This document shows positions 18,110-25,589 of a stretch of 64,000 nt of DNA, piece by piece. The notes under the pieces were generated by a model. It made no database searches. It was not told where the DNA came from and saw only the letters and a program-made list of their open reading frames with translations. The stretch is from Kerstersia gyiorum. GTDB taxonomy: Bacteria > Pseudomonadota > Gammaproteobacteria > Burkholderiales > Burkholderiaceae_B. Location: contig NZ_SGWZ01000002.1 of NCBI RefSeq assembly GCF_004216755.1, forward strand, positions 620,001 to 684,000, in the 5' to 3' direction. Position numbers and translations under genes: made by a program. The first letter of the stretch is position 1. The number at the start of each line of letters is the position of its first letter.

Positions 18110-18197
18110 TTGCGTCGACGGCAATGACACAAATGCAAATTCGTTGCATCTGCATTCGCAAGCCATTGGGGTAATACGCTAATTTTGGAGCCGGGAA

Positions 18198-19106
18198 ATG
18201 CATAGTTCAATCAGACGCAGCCTGCTGGGAGGCGCAGTGGTGTTGGCCTTTGCGCTGGGCGCAGGGCCGGTGGCGGCGCAGTCGCCTGCCAAGCTGAAAG
18301 TCGTCACGACTTTCACCGTGATCGCGGACATGGCGCAGAATGTCGCGGGTGATGCCGCCATCGTCGAGTCCATCACCAAGCCCGGCGCCGAAATTCACAA
18401 CTACCAGGCCACGCCTGGCGACCTGCTCAAGGCGCAGGACGCCCAGCTGGTGCTCTGGAACGGCCTGAACCTGGAACTGTGGTTCGAGAAATTCTTCAAG
18501 CGCCTGAAAGGAGTGCCCAGCGTCGTGGTGTCCGATGGCGTCGATCCGATTTCCATCGACGAAGGCCCGTATCAGGGCAAGCCCAATCCCCACGCCTGGA
18601 TGTCGCCATCCGCTGCGCTGATCTATGTCGACAATATCCGCGATGCGCTGGTGCAGCAGGACCCGGGCAATGCCGATACCTATCGCGCCAACGCGGAGGC
18701 CTACAAGGCCAAAATCAATGCCGTGGTCGAACCCATCATCCAGGAACTGGCGCAGATTCCGGAAGACCAGCGATGGCTCGCCACCAGCGAAGGGGCGTTC
18801 AGTTATCTGGCACGCGACTTCGGCCTGAAGGAACTGTATTTGTGGCCCATCAATGCCGACCAGCAAGGCACGCCGCAGCAGGTGCGCAAGATGATAGACG
18901 CAGTGCGGGAGCATAATGTTCCTGCGGTCTTCAGCGAAAGCACCATTTCGCCGGCACCCGCTCAGCAGGTGGCGCGCGAAACCGGCGCGAACTATGGCGG
19001 CGTGCTCTATGTTGATTCGCTGAGCGAGCCTTCTGGCCCGGTGCCAACCTATCTGGATCTGTTGCAGGTCACTTCGGAAACGATTGCCAAAGCACTGAAA
19101 AAATGA
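18198..19106 (+). CDS. sitA: Manganese/iron ABC transporter substrate-binding protein, SitA/PsaA type
   Basis: This 302-residue cluster 9 metal-binding protein has a signal peptide at about residues 1-27. Metal ligands are visible in IHNYQATP (His), NPHAWMSP (His), TSEGAFSYLARDF (Glu) and YVDSLSEP (Asp). His-His-Glu-Asp is the manganese/iron type, whereas ZnuA proteins have a third His and a His-rich loop, absent here. ATG at 18198 follows GGAG. It is first in an overlapping four-gene operon divergent from mntR. Confidence 0.93.
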   Translation: MHSSIRRSLLGGAVVLAFALGAGPVAAQSPAKLKVVTTFTVIADMAQNVAGDAAIVESITKPGAEIHNYQATPGDLLKAQDAQLVLWNGLNLELWFEKFFKRLKGVPSVVVSDGVDPISIDEGPYQGKPNPHAWMSPSAALIYVDNIRDALVQQDPGNADTYRANAEAYKAKINAVVEPIIQELAQIPEDQRWLATSEGAFSYLARDFGLKELYLWPINADQQGTPQQVRKMIDAVREHNVPAVFSESTISPAPAQQVARETGANYGGVLYVDSLSEPSGPVPTYLDLLQVTSETIAKALKK

Positions 19107-20134
19107 AGCTAGCATCGACTTCAAGCCCAGGCGCCGGGCTGGCGCTGCCTGGGCAGCCGCAAGGCGCGTATTTACTCATGTCGGCTGCGGCAGCGCCGGG
19201 CGGTGGGGGTGGCCCGTCACCTGCGGCAGGTGGCGGCGCCGCGCCGGACCCGCAGCAAGAGGGGGCCGGGCTTGAAGTCAGTGAGGTCACGGTGACCTAC
19301 CGTAATGGCCACACGGCCTTGCGCGATGCCAGTTTCGCCATCCCCACCGGCACCATCGCTGCGCTGGTGGGGGTCAATGGCAGCGGTAAATCGACACTGT
19401 TCAAGTCCATCATGGGTTTTTTGCGCGTGTCGCAGGGGCGCATCCGCATTCTCGGCCAGGACGTCCGGGCTGCAATGCGGCGCAATCTGGTGGCCTATGT
19501 GCCTCAGAGCGAAGACGTGGATTGGAATTTTCCCGTCTTGGTCGAGGATGTTGTCATGATGGGCCGCTACGGGCACATGGGCTTCCTGCGCCGGCCGCGC
19601 CTGGCGGACCGGGAAGCCGTGACGCAGGCGCTGGAGCGCGTCAACATGCAGCCGTTTCGCCACCGCCAGATCGGCGAGCTGTCGGGGGGGCAGAAGAAGC
19701 GGGTGTTTCTGGCACGTGCACTGGCCCAGGACGCCCAGGTCATCCTGCTTGATGAACCCTTCACTGGCGTGGATGTGAAAACCGAGGATGCAATTGTCTC
19801 CCTGCTCAAAGGCTTGCGCGACGAAGGCCGAGTGATGCTGGTATCTACCCACAACCTGGGCAGCGTACCGGAATTCTGCGACCGTACCATTCTTATCAAT
19901 CGTACCGTGCTGGCCTACGGCGCGACCCGGGATGTGTTCACCAGGGAAAATCTGGAAAAAACCTTTGGCGGCGTGCTGCGCCACTTCAACTTGCCAGCCT
20001 CCGATGCCGAGGGCGGCGTCATGGGCATCGTGACCGATGACGAGCGCCCGCTGGTCCTGCGCGATGGCCGCTCCACCGTGCGTGGCAAGGACCATGACGT
20101 TGCGCCCGGCAGCGTGCCGCCTGGAGAGGCCTGA
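19103..20134 (+). CDS. sitB: Manganese/iron ABC transporter ATP-binding protein, SitB type
   Basis: This 343-residue ATPase has Walker A GVNGSGKST near residue 93, signature LSGGQKKRVFLARAL and Walker B VILLDEPFTGVD. The start at 19103 overlaps the sitA stop (ATGA). It gives about 55 residues of Gly/Ala/Pro-rich low-complexity sequence before the ATPase fold; an internal ATG at 19178 would shorten this. A C-terminal extension after the ATPase core is also longer than usual. It energises the SitCD permease. Confidence 0.92.
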   Translation: MKLASTSSPGAGLALPGQPQGAYLLMSAAAAPGGGGGPSPAAGGGAAPDPQQEGAGLEVSEVTVTYRNGHTALRDASFAIPTGTIAALVGVNGSGKSTLFKSIMGFLRVSQGRIRILGQDVRAAMRRNLVAYVPQSEDVDWNFPVLVEDVVMMGRYGHMGFLRRPRLADREAVTQALERVNMQPFRHRQIGELSGGQKKRVFLARALAQDAQVILLDEPFTGVDVKTEDAIVSLLKGLRDEGRVMLVSTHNLGSVPEFCDRTILINRTVLAYGATRDVFTRENLEKTFGGVLRHFNLPASDAEGGVMGIVTDDERPLVLRDGRSTVRGKDHDVAPGSVPPGEA

Positions 20135-21009
20135 TGGCAGCGCTGCTGATGCCGTTCCAGTATGAATACATGATCAACGCCATGTGGGTGTCGGCGTTGA
20201 TCGGCGGCGTATGCGCCTTCTTGTCGTGCTATCTCATGCTCAAGGGATGGTCGTTGATCGGCGATGCGCTGTCGCATTCCATCGTGCCCGGCGTAGCGGG
20301 CGCCTATATGCTGGGCCTGTCGTTTTCGCTGGGCGCTTTTTTCTCGGGCGCCCTGGCTGCCGGCGCGATGATGTTCCTGAACCAACGCACACGGCTCAAG
20401 GAAGATGCCATCATCGGCCTGATCTTTTCCTCGTTCTTCGGCCTGGGGCTGTTCATGGTGTCGCTCTCGCCGGCCTCGGTGAACATTCAGACCATCATCC
20501 TGGGCAATGTGCTGGCCATCACGCCAGGGGACACCCTGCAGCTCGCCCTGATTGGCGGTGTCACGCTGCTGGTGCTGCTGCTCAAGTGGAAAGATTTGCT
20601 GGTCACTTTCTTCGATGAAAACCACGCGCGCTCCGTCGGCATCCCGACCACCGCGCTGAAGGTGCTCTTTTTCGCCTTGTTGTCGGCCTGCGCCGTGGCG
20701 GCAATGCAAACTGTCGGGGCTTTCCTGGTCATTGCCATGATCGTGACGCCGGGGGCTACCGCCTATCTGTTGTCAGACCGTTTCCATCGCGTCATCCTGA
20801 TTGCGGTCAGTATCGGGGTCGTCAGCAGTTTCATCGGTGCCTATGCCAGCTATTTCCTCGATGGCGCCACTGGCGGAGTGATCGTCGTGCTGCAAACCCT
20901 GTTATTCCTGCTGGCTTTCGTTTTCGCACCGCGCCACGGTGTGCTGGCGGCCAGGCGGCGCGGCTGCCGCACGGCAGCGCCAGAAGCTGCCTCTTTGGGA
21001 GAGGCATGA
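20134..21009 (+). CDS. sitC: Manganese/iron ABC transporter permease, SitC type
   Basis: This 291-residue ABC-3 family permease has about eight transmembrane helices. Family elements are LSCYLMLKGWSLIGDALSHS near the N-terminus and VGAFLVIAMIVTPGATAYLL towards the C-terminus. Its start shares a base with the sitB stop (TGATG), indicating coupled translation. It pairs with the following permease. Confidence 0.93.
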   Translation: MAALLMPFQYEYMINAMWVSALIGGVCAFLSCYLMLKGWSLIGDALSHSIVPGVAGAYMLGLSFSLGAFFSGALAAGAMMFLNQRTRLKEDAIIGLIFSSFFGLGLFMVSLSPASVNIQTIILGNVLAITPGDTLQLALIGGVTLLVLLLKWKDLLVTFFDENHARSVGIPTTALKVLFFALLSACAVAAMQTVGAFLVIAMIVTPGATAYLLSDRFHRVILIAVSIGVVSSFIGAYASYFLDGATGGVIVVLQTLLFLLAFVFAPRHGVLAARRRGCRTAAPEAASLGEA

Positions 21010-21860
21010 TGCTGGATGCCCTGATGCTGCCCCTGCAGCTGGATTTCATGCAGTACGCACTGGCGATTGCCGTGCTGGTGGCCATTCCTGCCTCGCTGCT
21101 CTCGTGCTTCCTGGTGCTCAAGGGCTGGGCGCTGATCGGAGACGCGATTGCGCATGGCGTTTTTCCTGGCGTCGTGCTGGCCTATATGCTGGGTCTGCCA
21201 TATGCGGTGGGCGCGTTTTCGGCCGGCATGGTGTGCGCGCTGGCGACAGGCTATATCGCCGATAACAGCCGCATCAAGAAAGACACCGTGATGGGCGTCG
21301 TATTTTCCGGAATGTTTGCCATCGGCCTGTTGCTTTACACCAGCATCCGCAGCGATGTGCACCTGGATCACATCCTGTTCGGCGACATTCTCGGTGTGGA
21401 TGGCGCAGACCTGCGCGGCAGCGGGTTGATCGCGCTGGTAATCGGTGGCTGGGTGCTGATCAAGTGGCGCGAGCTGCTGCTGCACGCGTTTGACCCGATA
21501 CAGGCCCGTACCATCGGACTGCGCGTCGGCGTGTTGCATTATGGACTGCTGGCGGCGGTGTCGCTGGCGGTGGTGGGGGCTTTGCATGCGGTGGGCATCA
21601 TCCTGGCGATCTCGCTGTTGATCGCGCCTGGCGCCATCGCCTACCTGTTGACTCGTACCTTCGGCTTCATGCTGCTGGCGTCGGTGCTCATCGGCGTGTG
21701 CTGCGCAGTGGGCGGCGTTTACCTGAGCTTTTTCCTGGACAGCGCGCCAGCGCCGACCATCGTGCTGTTGCTCACGGTGCTGTTCGTCGTGGTCCTGCTG
21801 TGGTCGATGGCGCGTCAACGCCGCATCGAAGCGGGCACTGCTGCGCCGCGTGAGGCCTAA
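21006..21860 (+). CDS. sitD: Manganese/iron ABC transporter permease, SitD type
   Basis: This 284-residue second ABC-3 permease is homologous to the preceding one (LSCFLVLKGWALIGDAIAHG; VGIILAISLLIAPGAIAYLL). It overlaps sitC by an ATGA. Two distinct permease genes are typical of Sit systems as opposed to single-permease ZnuB or MntB systems, which supports the Sit assignment. It is the last gene of the operon, convergent with the phosphodiesterase gene. Confidence 0.93.
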   Translation: MMLDALMLPLQLDFMQYALAIAVLVAIPASLLSCFLVLKGWALIGDAIAHGVFPGVVLAYMLGLPYAVGAFSAGMVCALATGYIADNSRIKKDTVMGVVFSGMFAIGLLLYTSIRSDVHLDHILFGDILGVDGADLRGSGLIALVIGGWVLIKWRELLLHAFDPIQARTIGLRVGVLHYGLLAAVSLAVVGALHAVGIILAISLLIAPGAIAYLLTRTFGFMLLASVLIGVCCAVGGVYLSFFLDSAPAPTIVLLLTVLFVVVLLWSMARQRRIEAGTAAPREA

Positions 21861-21911
21861 AAAGGGGCGTGATATTGCGCGGCCAGGATGCTCTGCTGAC
21901 CCTGGGCGCGG

Positions 21912-22673
21912 CTATAGGTCGGGAACGTCCTGGTAGTGCACCACCGTGCTTTCGTCACTGATCAGGATTACCCCGTAGCCAGGCGCTTCCCCACTGTGTT
22001 CATGCGGGAGCGCCCCCAGGCGCAGCGCAGTCTGGTGGTTGCAGCCCTTGACCGTGCTGAACGGCAGGCCGCGCCAGGTGCCGGAAATGTATCGGTGCAC
22101 GTGGCCGCAGAACAGATGCCTAACATTGGCATGCCCGGCCAGCAGCGCGTGCAGTGCGTCGGGGTTGTCCAACCGGCAGTTGTCCAGTGGCGCCATCCCC
22201 ACGTCAAAGGGGGGATGGTGCATGAATAGATAGACCGGGTTGTCGCCGGCGGCCTGCAATTGCGCCGACAGCCATGATAGGCGGCGCTCGCAGAGATGGC
22301 CGCTGGCGCTGCCTTCATCCAGCGTATCGAGCAGCAACAGGTGGTAGCGGTCCTGGATGATGACACGTTGCATGAAAGGCTCGGCGCCATCACCGTATTC
22401 GGGGAACACCTGGCGGAAGGCGGTGCGCCGGTCATGGTTGCCCAGCATCAGGTGCACCGGCAGGCGCTGGCCGGCCAGCAGCGTGCTCAATTCCAGGTAG
22501 GCCTCGGTTTCCCCACGATGCGTCAGGTCGCCACTGATGATGATGCAACAGGCGTCGCCATGATGATCCGTGGCGTGCGCCAGCAGGTAGCGCAAGCGCT
22601 CAAGCGGGAGACTGCCGTGGAGCTGACGACCCGGTAAGGCCAGGTGTGAATCACTGAGCTGAATGACTTTCAT
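21912..22673 (-). CDS. Calcineurin-like phosphodiesterase, GpdQ/CpdA type
   Basis: This 253-residue metallophosphoesterase has the complete dinuclear site: DSH (residue 8 onwards), GDLTHRGE, GNHD, MHHPP and GHVHRY. The spacing and the FMHHPPFDVGMAPLDNCRL and FCGHVH segments resemble GpdQ of Enterobacter, a promiscuous phosphodiesterase, more than SbcD. Cyclic nucleotide or glycerophosphodiester hydrolysis is possible. The start at 22673 opens at the first strand; codons upstream to 22742 are a Cys-rich leader with no family similarity. Confidence 0.87.
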   Translation of the reverse strand: MKVIQLSDSHLALPGRQLHGSLPLERLRYLLAHATDHHGDACCIIISGDLTHRGETEAYLELSTLLAGQRLPVHLMLGNHDRRTAFRQVFPEYGDGAEPFMQRVIIQDRYHLLLLDTLDEGSASGHLCERRLSWLSAQLQAAGDNPVYLFMHHPPFDVGMAPLDNCRLDNPDALHALLAGHANVRHLFCGHVHRYISGTWRGLPFSTVKGCNHQTALRLGALPHEHSGEAPGYGVILISDESTVVHYQDVPDL

Positions 22674-22730
22674 GCAGATGCCGCAACAGCAGGAAAGTGC
22701 TACAAGGTAGCTTCGGAAAATAACAGTTTG

Positions 22731-23030
22731 ATGACCATCCACCCGTTCGCCGGGCTGGAACGCTTGCTTATGCCTGTCTTTGCCTCAGCCGCAGCCCATG
22801 CGGGACATTTGAATGCGATACCTGCCACCGGTCTTTGTGGCGGCCACCCTGGTGCAGGCCTGGCTGCCGTGGCCGATGATCCCAGGCCCGAGCCGCCTGA
22901 AGCACCGGGGCCCAACGAATGCTGTGAAAGCGGTTGTGTGCCCTGTGTCTATGACCTTTATGCCGAGGCCATGCAGGAATACCGCGAGGCCCTGGCAACC
23001 TGGGAGCAGCGTCAGGCTGGCCGATGCTGA
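22731..23030 (+). CDS. Small Cys-rich oxidoreductase-like domain protein
   Basis: This 99-residue protein ends with the pattern PPEAPGPNECCESGCVPCVY followed by DLYAEAMQEYREAL. This matches the oxidoreductase-like N-terminal domain family (CC-x-x-GC-x-x-C plus a D-Y-x-E-x-x-x-Y helix), known mainly from eukaryotic mitochondrial proteins and short proteobacterial proteins of unknown function. The four cysteines look like a metal or redox site. The first 40 residues are Ala/Gly/Pro-rich. The start is uncertain: ATG 22731 is preceded by an in-frame TTG. It is divergent from the phosphodiesterase gene. Confidence 0.75.
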   Translation: MTIHPFAGLERLLMPVFASAAAHAGHLNAIPATGLCGGHPGAGLAAVADDPRPEPPEAPGPNECCESGCVPCVYDLYAEAMQEYREALATWEQRQAGRC

Positions 23031-23122
23031 AATGAGCCAGGCTGCCAGCCGGGGCCAGCGGCTTGACCCTGGCCCGGACGACTGGAATGAGCGGGGCCGC
23101 CCGGAACGACCCGAATCAAGCC

Positions 23123-25573
23123 TCAGGGCTGGGCAGGCGGCGCGGGCTGTGATGGCGGCTGTTGCGTGCCGGGCATGATGCCCGCAGGGGCCAGCAGCAT
23201 GGTGGAAGGCGAGCTCATGGCAATGCCGGCTTCCCGCAGGCGCCGCAGGCTGTCGAACAGTACCCGGCTGCGCGCTGCATAGGCAGCACGCGGCGAAGAC
23301 ACATAAGCCACGGCGTTGAAGAGCAGCGAACTCGATGAAATATCGTCCAGGTAGACTTCCGGCGCTGGTGTTTTCAGGATGGCTGGTTCTTGAGCCAGCG
23401 CTTCCAGCAGAATGGCCCTGGCTTTGGTCGTGTCGGTGTCCACCGGCAACGGCAGCTTGATCTGGACCCGGCCGAGTGCATTGAGCGGGGTCACGTTGCG
23501 GACAATTTTGGTGATGAACTCGGAATTGGGCACGACAATCCGGGAGCGATCGCTCATCTGGATTTCCGTGGCGCGCACATTGATGCGGCGGATATCGCCT
23601 TCCACGCCGCTGAGTGACACCCAGTCTCCGACCTTGACGGGGCGCTCCGTCAGCAGGATCAGCCCCGAGACGAAGTTCTGCACGATGGCCTGCAGGCCGA
23701 AACCGATACCCACCGACAGTGCGCTGGCGATCCAAGTGACGCGCTCCAGGCCGACGCCGCTGGCCGATAGTGCGGTGGCGACCACAACCACATAACCGAG
23801 ATAGCCAGCCAGGGTACTGGTCGAGGCCTGCATGCCTCGTTCCATGCGCGTCGCGGGCAGCAGGTGATGGGCCAGCCAGTGTTGCATGGCTTTAACGGCG
23901 GCGACGCCCAGCAACAGAAGCAACAGTCCCTGGATGATGGCCGCCGGCCGCAGGTGGATGTCGCCGATGGAGAGGCTGCCGCGCAAGCGTTCCAGGTGTT
24001 CGTAGATGTCCAGTGGCCCCTGGCCGTAGGGCGCGAACAGGAGGAGCAGGGCGCATAGTGCAATGCTCATTTGCACGATGCCGGCCAGCAGCACCATCCA
24101 GGGGCGCAGCGGTGTATCGCCCCGGTTGCCGGCATCATCGTCTTCTTGCGGCCCGGTACGCTGCCACAGCGGCAGCTGGGAAAGGTCTGTAGCGGTAATG
24201 GAGACCAGGAAGGCCGTGCCGAGCACGACACTGCTCCAGATGATCTGCTTCAGGATGAAAGTGGCCAGCGCAACATAACCGACCAGCAGGCTGCCCAGGC
24301 TGAACACCAGCGCCAGCCAGGCCGCCGCCAGCACCAGGCCGCGCCTGCGCACGATCAGTCGTGTGAGCCATGGGGCTTCACTCAGTGCCTTGCCATCGGG
24401 CATGTTGCGTTGCAACTGGGAAAGCTTCTTCAGTACGCCGCCCAGCACCAGGATCAGTGCCAGGCCGGCGACGCTGTGGATCAGGACGATGATGGACAGG
24501 CGCACGCTGGCGAGCGCCGCCAGGTTTTCCGCGAGCCAGGTCAGGCAGATGAACAAGGCTGCGCAGAACGGCAGGTGACGCAGCGCCTGGGCCGTTTCAT
24601 CCTGCATGGAAAGTAGACGCCAGGACGAATGACGTGGCATCAGCAGCCCTTGTCCCAGGCCGATGATGTAACCGCAGAAGCCTACCGTGCCTATCATGCC
24701 GGTGATGAAATCTCGGGCAGGCGCGGAGGGCGGGGACACCCAGCTCAGCCCGAGGCTGAAGCCTTCTAGCAGTAAGGTGGGCACCGCGACTGCCAAAAAA
24801 ACGCGGGTCCAGCCGTGCACGGCGCGCCGCAACCGGCCCGGTGGCACCTGGGTGGCGCTGTAATGCCAGAAGCGGCGCTGCAGGATGGAGCCGGCAGCCA
24901 GCATGAAGACCAGCCAGGCGGCGGCGCCAGCCCATTGCCAGACGCTCAGGCCAGCCAGGGTGCTGCCTGTTTCCGCCAGCAGGCCGCGTGAACGCATGGT
25001 GTCCAGCGGCGTCGTACTGGCCAGGTCGGACCAGAACGCGCCGGAAAGAACGGTGTAGCTGCGTTGCCCCAGCCGTGCGTTGAAGAGCTCGCGGCGCTGG
25101 GCGCCTATGCTTTCCAGCGCCTGGGTGGCATCCAGCGCGATCAGGTTGGCCAGCCGCGCCTGGGCTTCCAGGCTACCGGCTTCGTTATCCAGGCGTTTGC
25201 GTTCTTCGGCCAGTACCGCAGCCTCGGTGGCGCCATCCGGGGCGTTGCCCAGCTCGCGCTGGCGTTCCTGCAGGTTCGCCAGTGTCGGGGTGATTTCCTG
25301 GATGGCGTCGCTGGCCTGGCGGTAGGCCTGCAGGGCCTCCAGCCGCAAGGCCTGCAAGTGTTCGTCCTCCGGCGTTGCCTGGACTTGCGTCTTGATGTTG
25401 TCTATGCGGCTCCTGGCATCTGCCAGTTGTGCGCTCCATGGGAAATCCGGCGTGGCGGCAGGCCGCGCGGCAGCAGCCGGAGGGAGCACGGTGCCCAGCC
25501 ACAGGGCCAGGCAGAGCAGCAGGAACAACACCGGGCGCAAACCCGGGGAAACGGGGAAACGAAGCCTATGCAT
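23123..25573 (-). CDS. Large MscS-family mechanosensitive channel with DUF3772 N-terminal domain
   Basis: This is an 816-residue protein. A signal peptide at residues 1-35 is followed by a periplasmic helical DUF3772 region (to about 200), a series of transmembrane helices, and a C-terminal MscS core. The pore-lining and beta-domain stretch includes VGIGFGLQAIVQNFVSGLIL and then RPVKVGDWVSLSGVEGDIRRINVRA (given in part). Such proteins release solutes on hypo-osmotic shock. A Pro/Gln-rich tail ends the protein. It lies 16 bases after ppc on the same strand and may be co-transcribed. Confidence 0.9.
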   Translation of the reverse strand: MHRLRFPVSPGLRPVLFLLLCLALWLGTVLPPAAAARPAATPDFPWSAQLADARSRIDNIKTQVQATPEDEHLQALRLEALQAYRQASDAIQEITPTLANLQERQRELGNAPDGATEAAVLAEERKRLDNEAGSLEAQARLANLIALDATQALESIGAQRRELFNARLGQRSYTVLSGAFWSDLASTTPLDTMRSRGLLAETGSTLAGLSVWQWAGAAAWLVFMLAAGSILQRRFWHYSATQVPPGRLRRAVHGWTRVFLAVAVPTLLLEGFSLGLSWVSPPSAPARDFITGMIGTVGFCGYIIGLGQGLLMPRHSSWRLLSMQDETAQALRHLPFCAALFICLTWLAENLAALASVRLSIIVLIHSVAGLALILVLGGVLKKLSQLQRNMPDGKALSEAPWLTRLIVRRRGLVLAAAWLALVFSLGSLLVGYVALATFILKQIIWSSVVLGTAFLVSITATDLSQLPLWQRTGPQEDDDAGNRGDTPLRPWMVLLAGIVQMSIALCALLLLFAPYGQGPLDIYEHLERLRGSLSIGDIHLRPAAIIQGLLLLLLGVAAVKAMQHWLAHHLLPATRMERGMQASTSTLAGYLGYVVVVATALSASGVGLERVTWIASALSVGIGFGLQAIVQNFVSGLILLTERPVKVGDWVSLSGVEGDIRRINVRATEIQMSDRSRIVVPNSEFITKIVRNVTPLNALGRVQIKLPLPVDTDTTKARAILLEALAQEPAILKTPAPEVYLDDISSSSLLFNAVAYVSSPRAAYAARSRVLFDSLRRLREAGIAMSSPSTMLLAPAGIMPGTQQPPSQPAPPAQP

Positions 25574-25589
25574 GAACGGTCCTTTGCGG

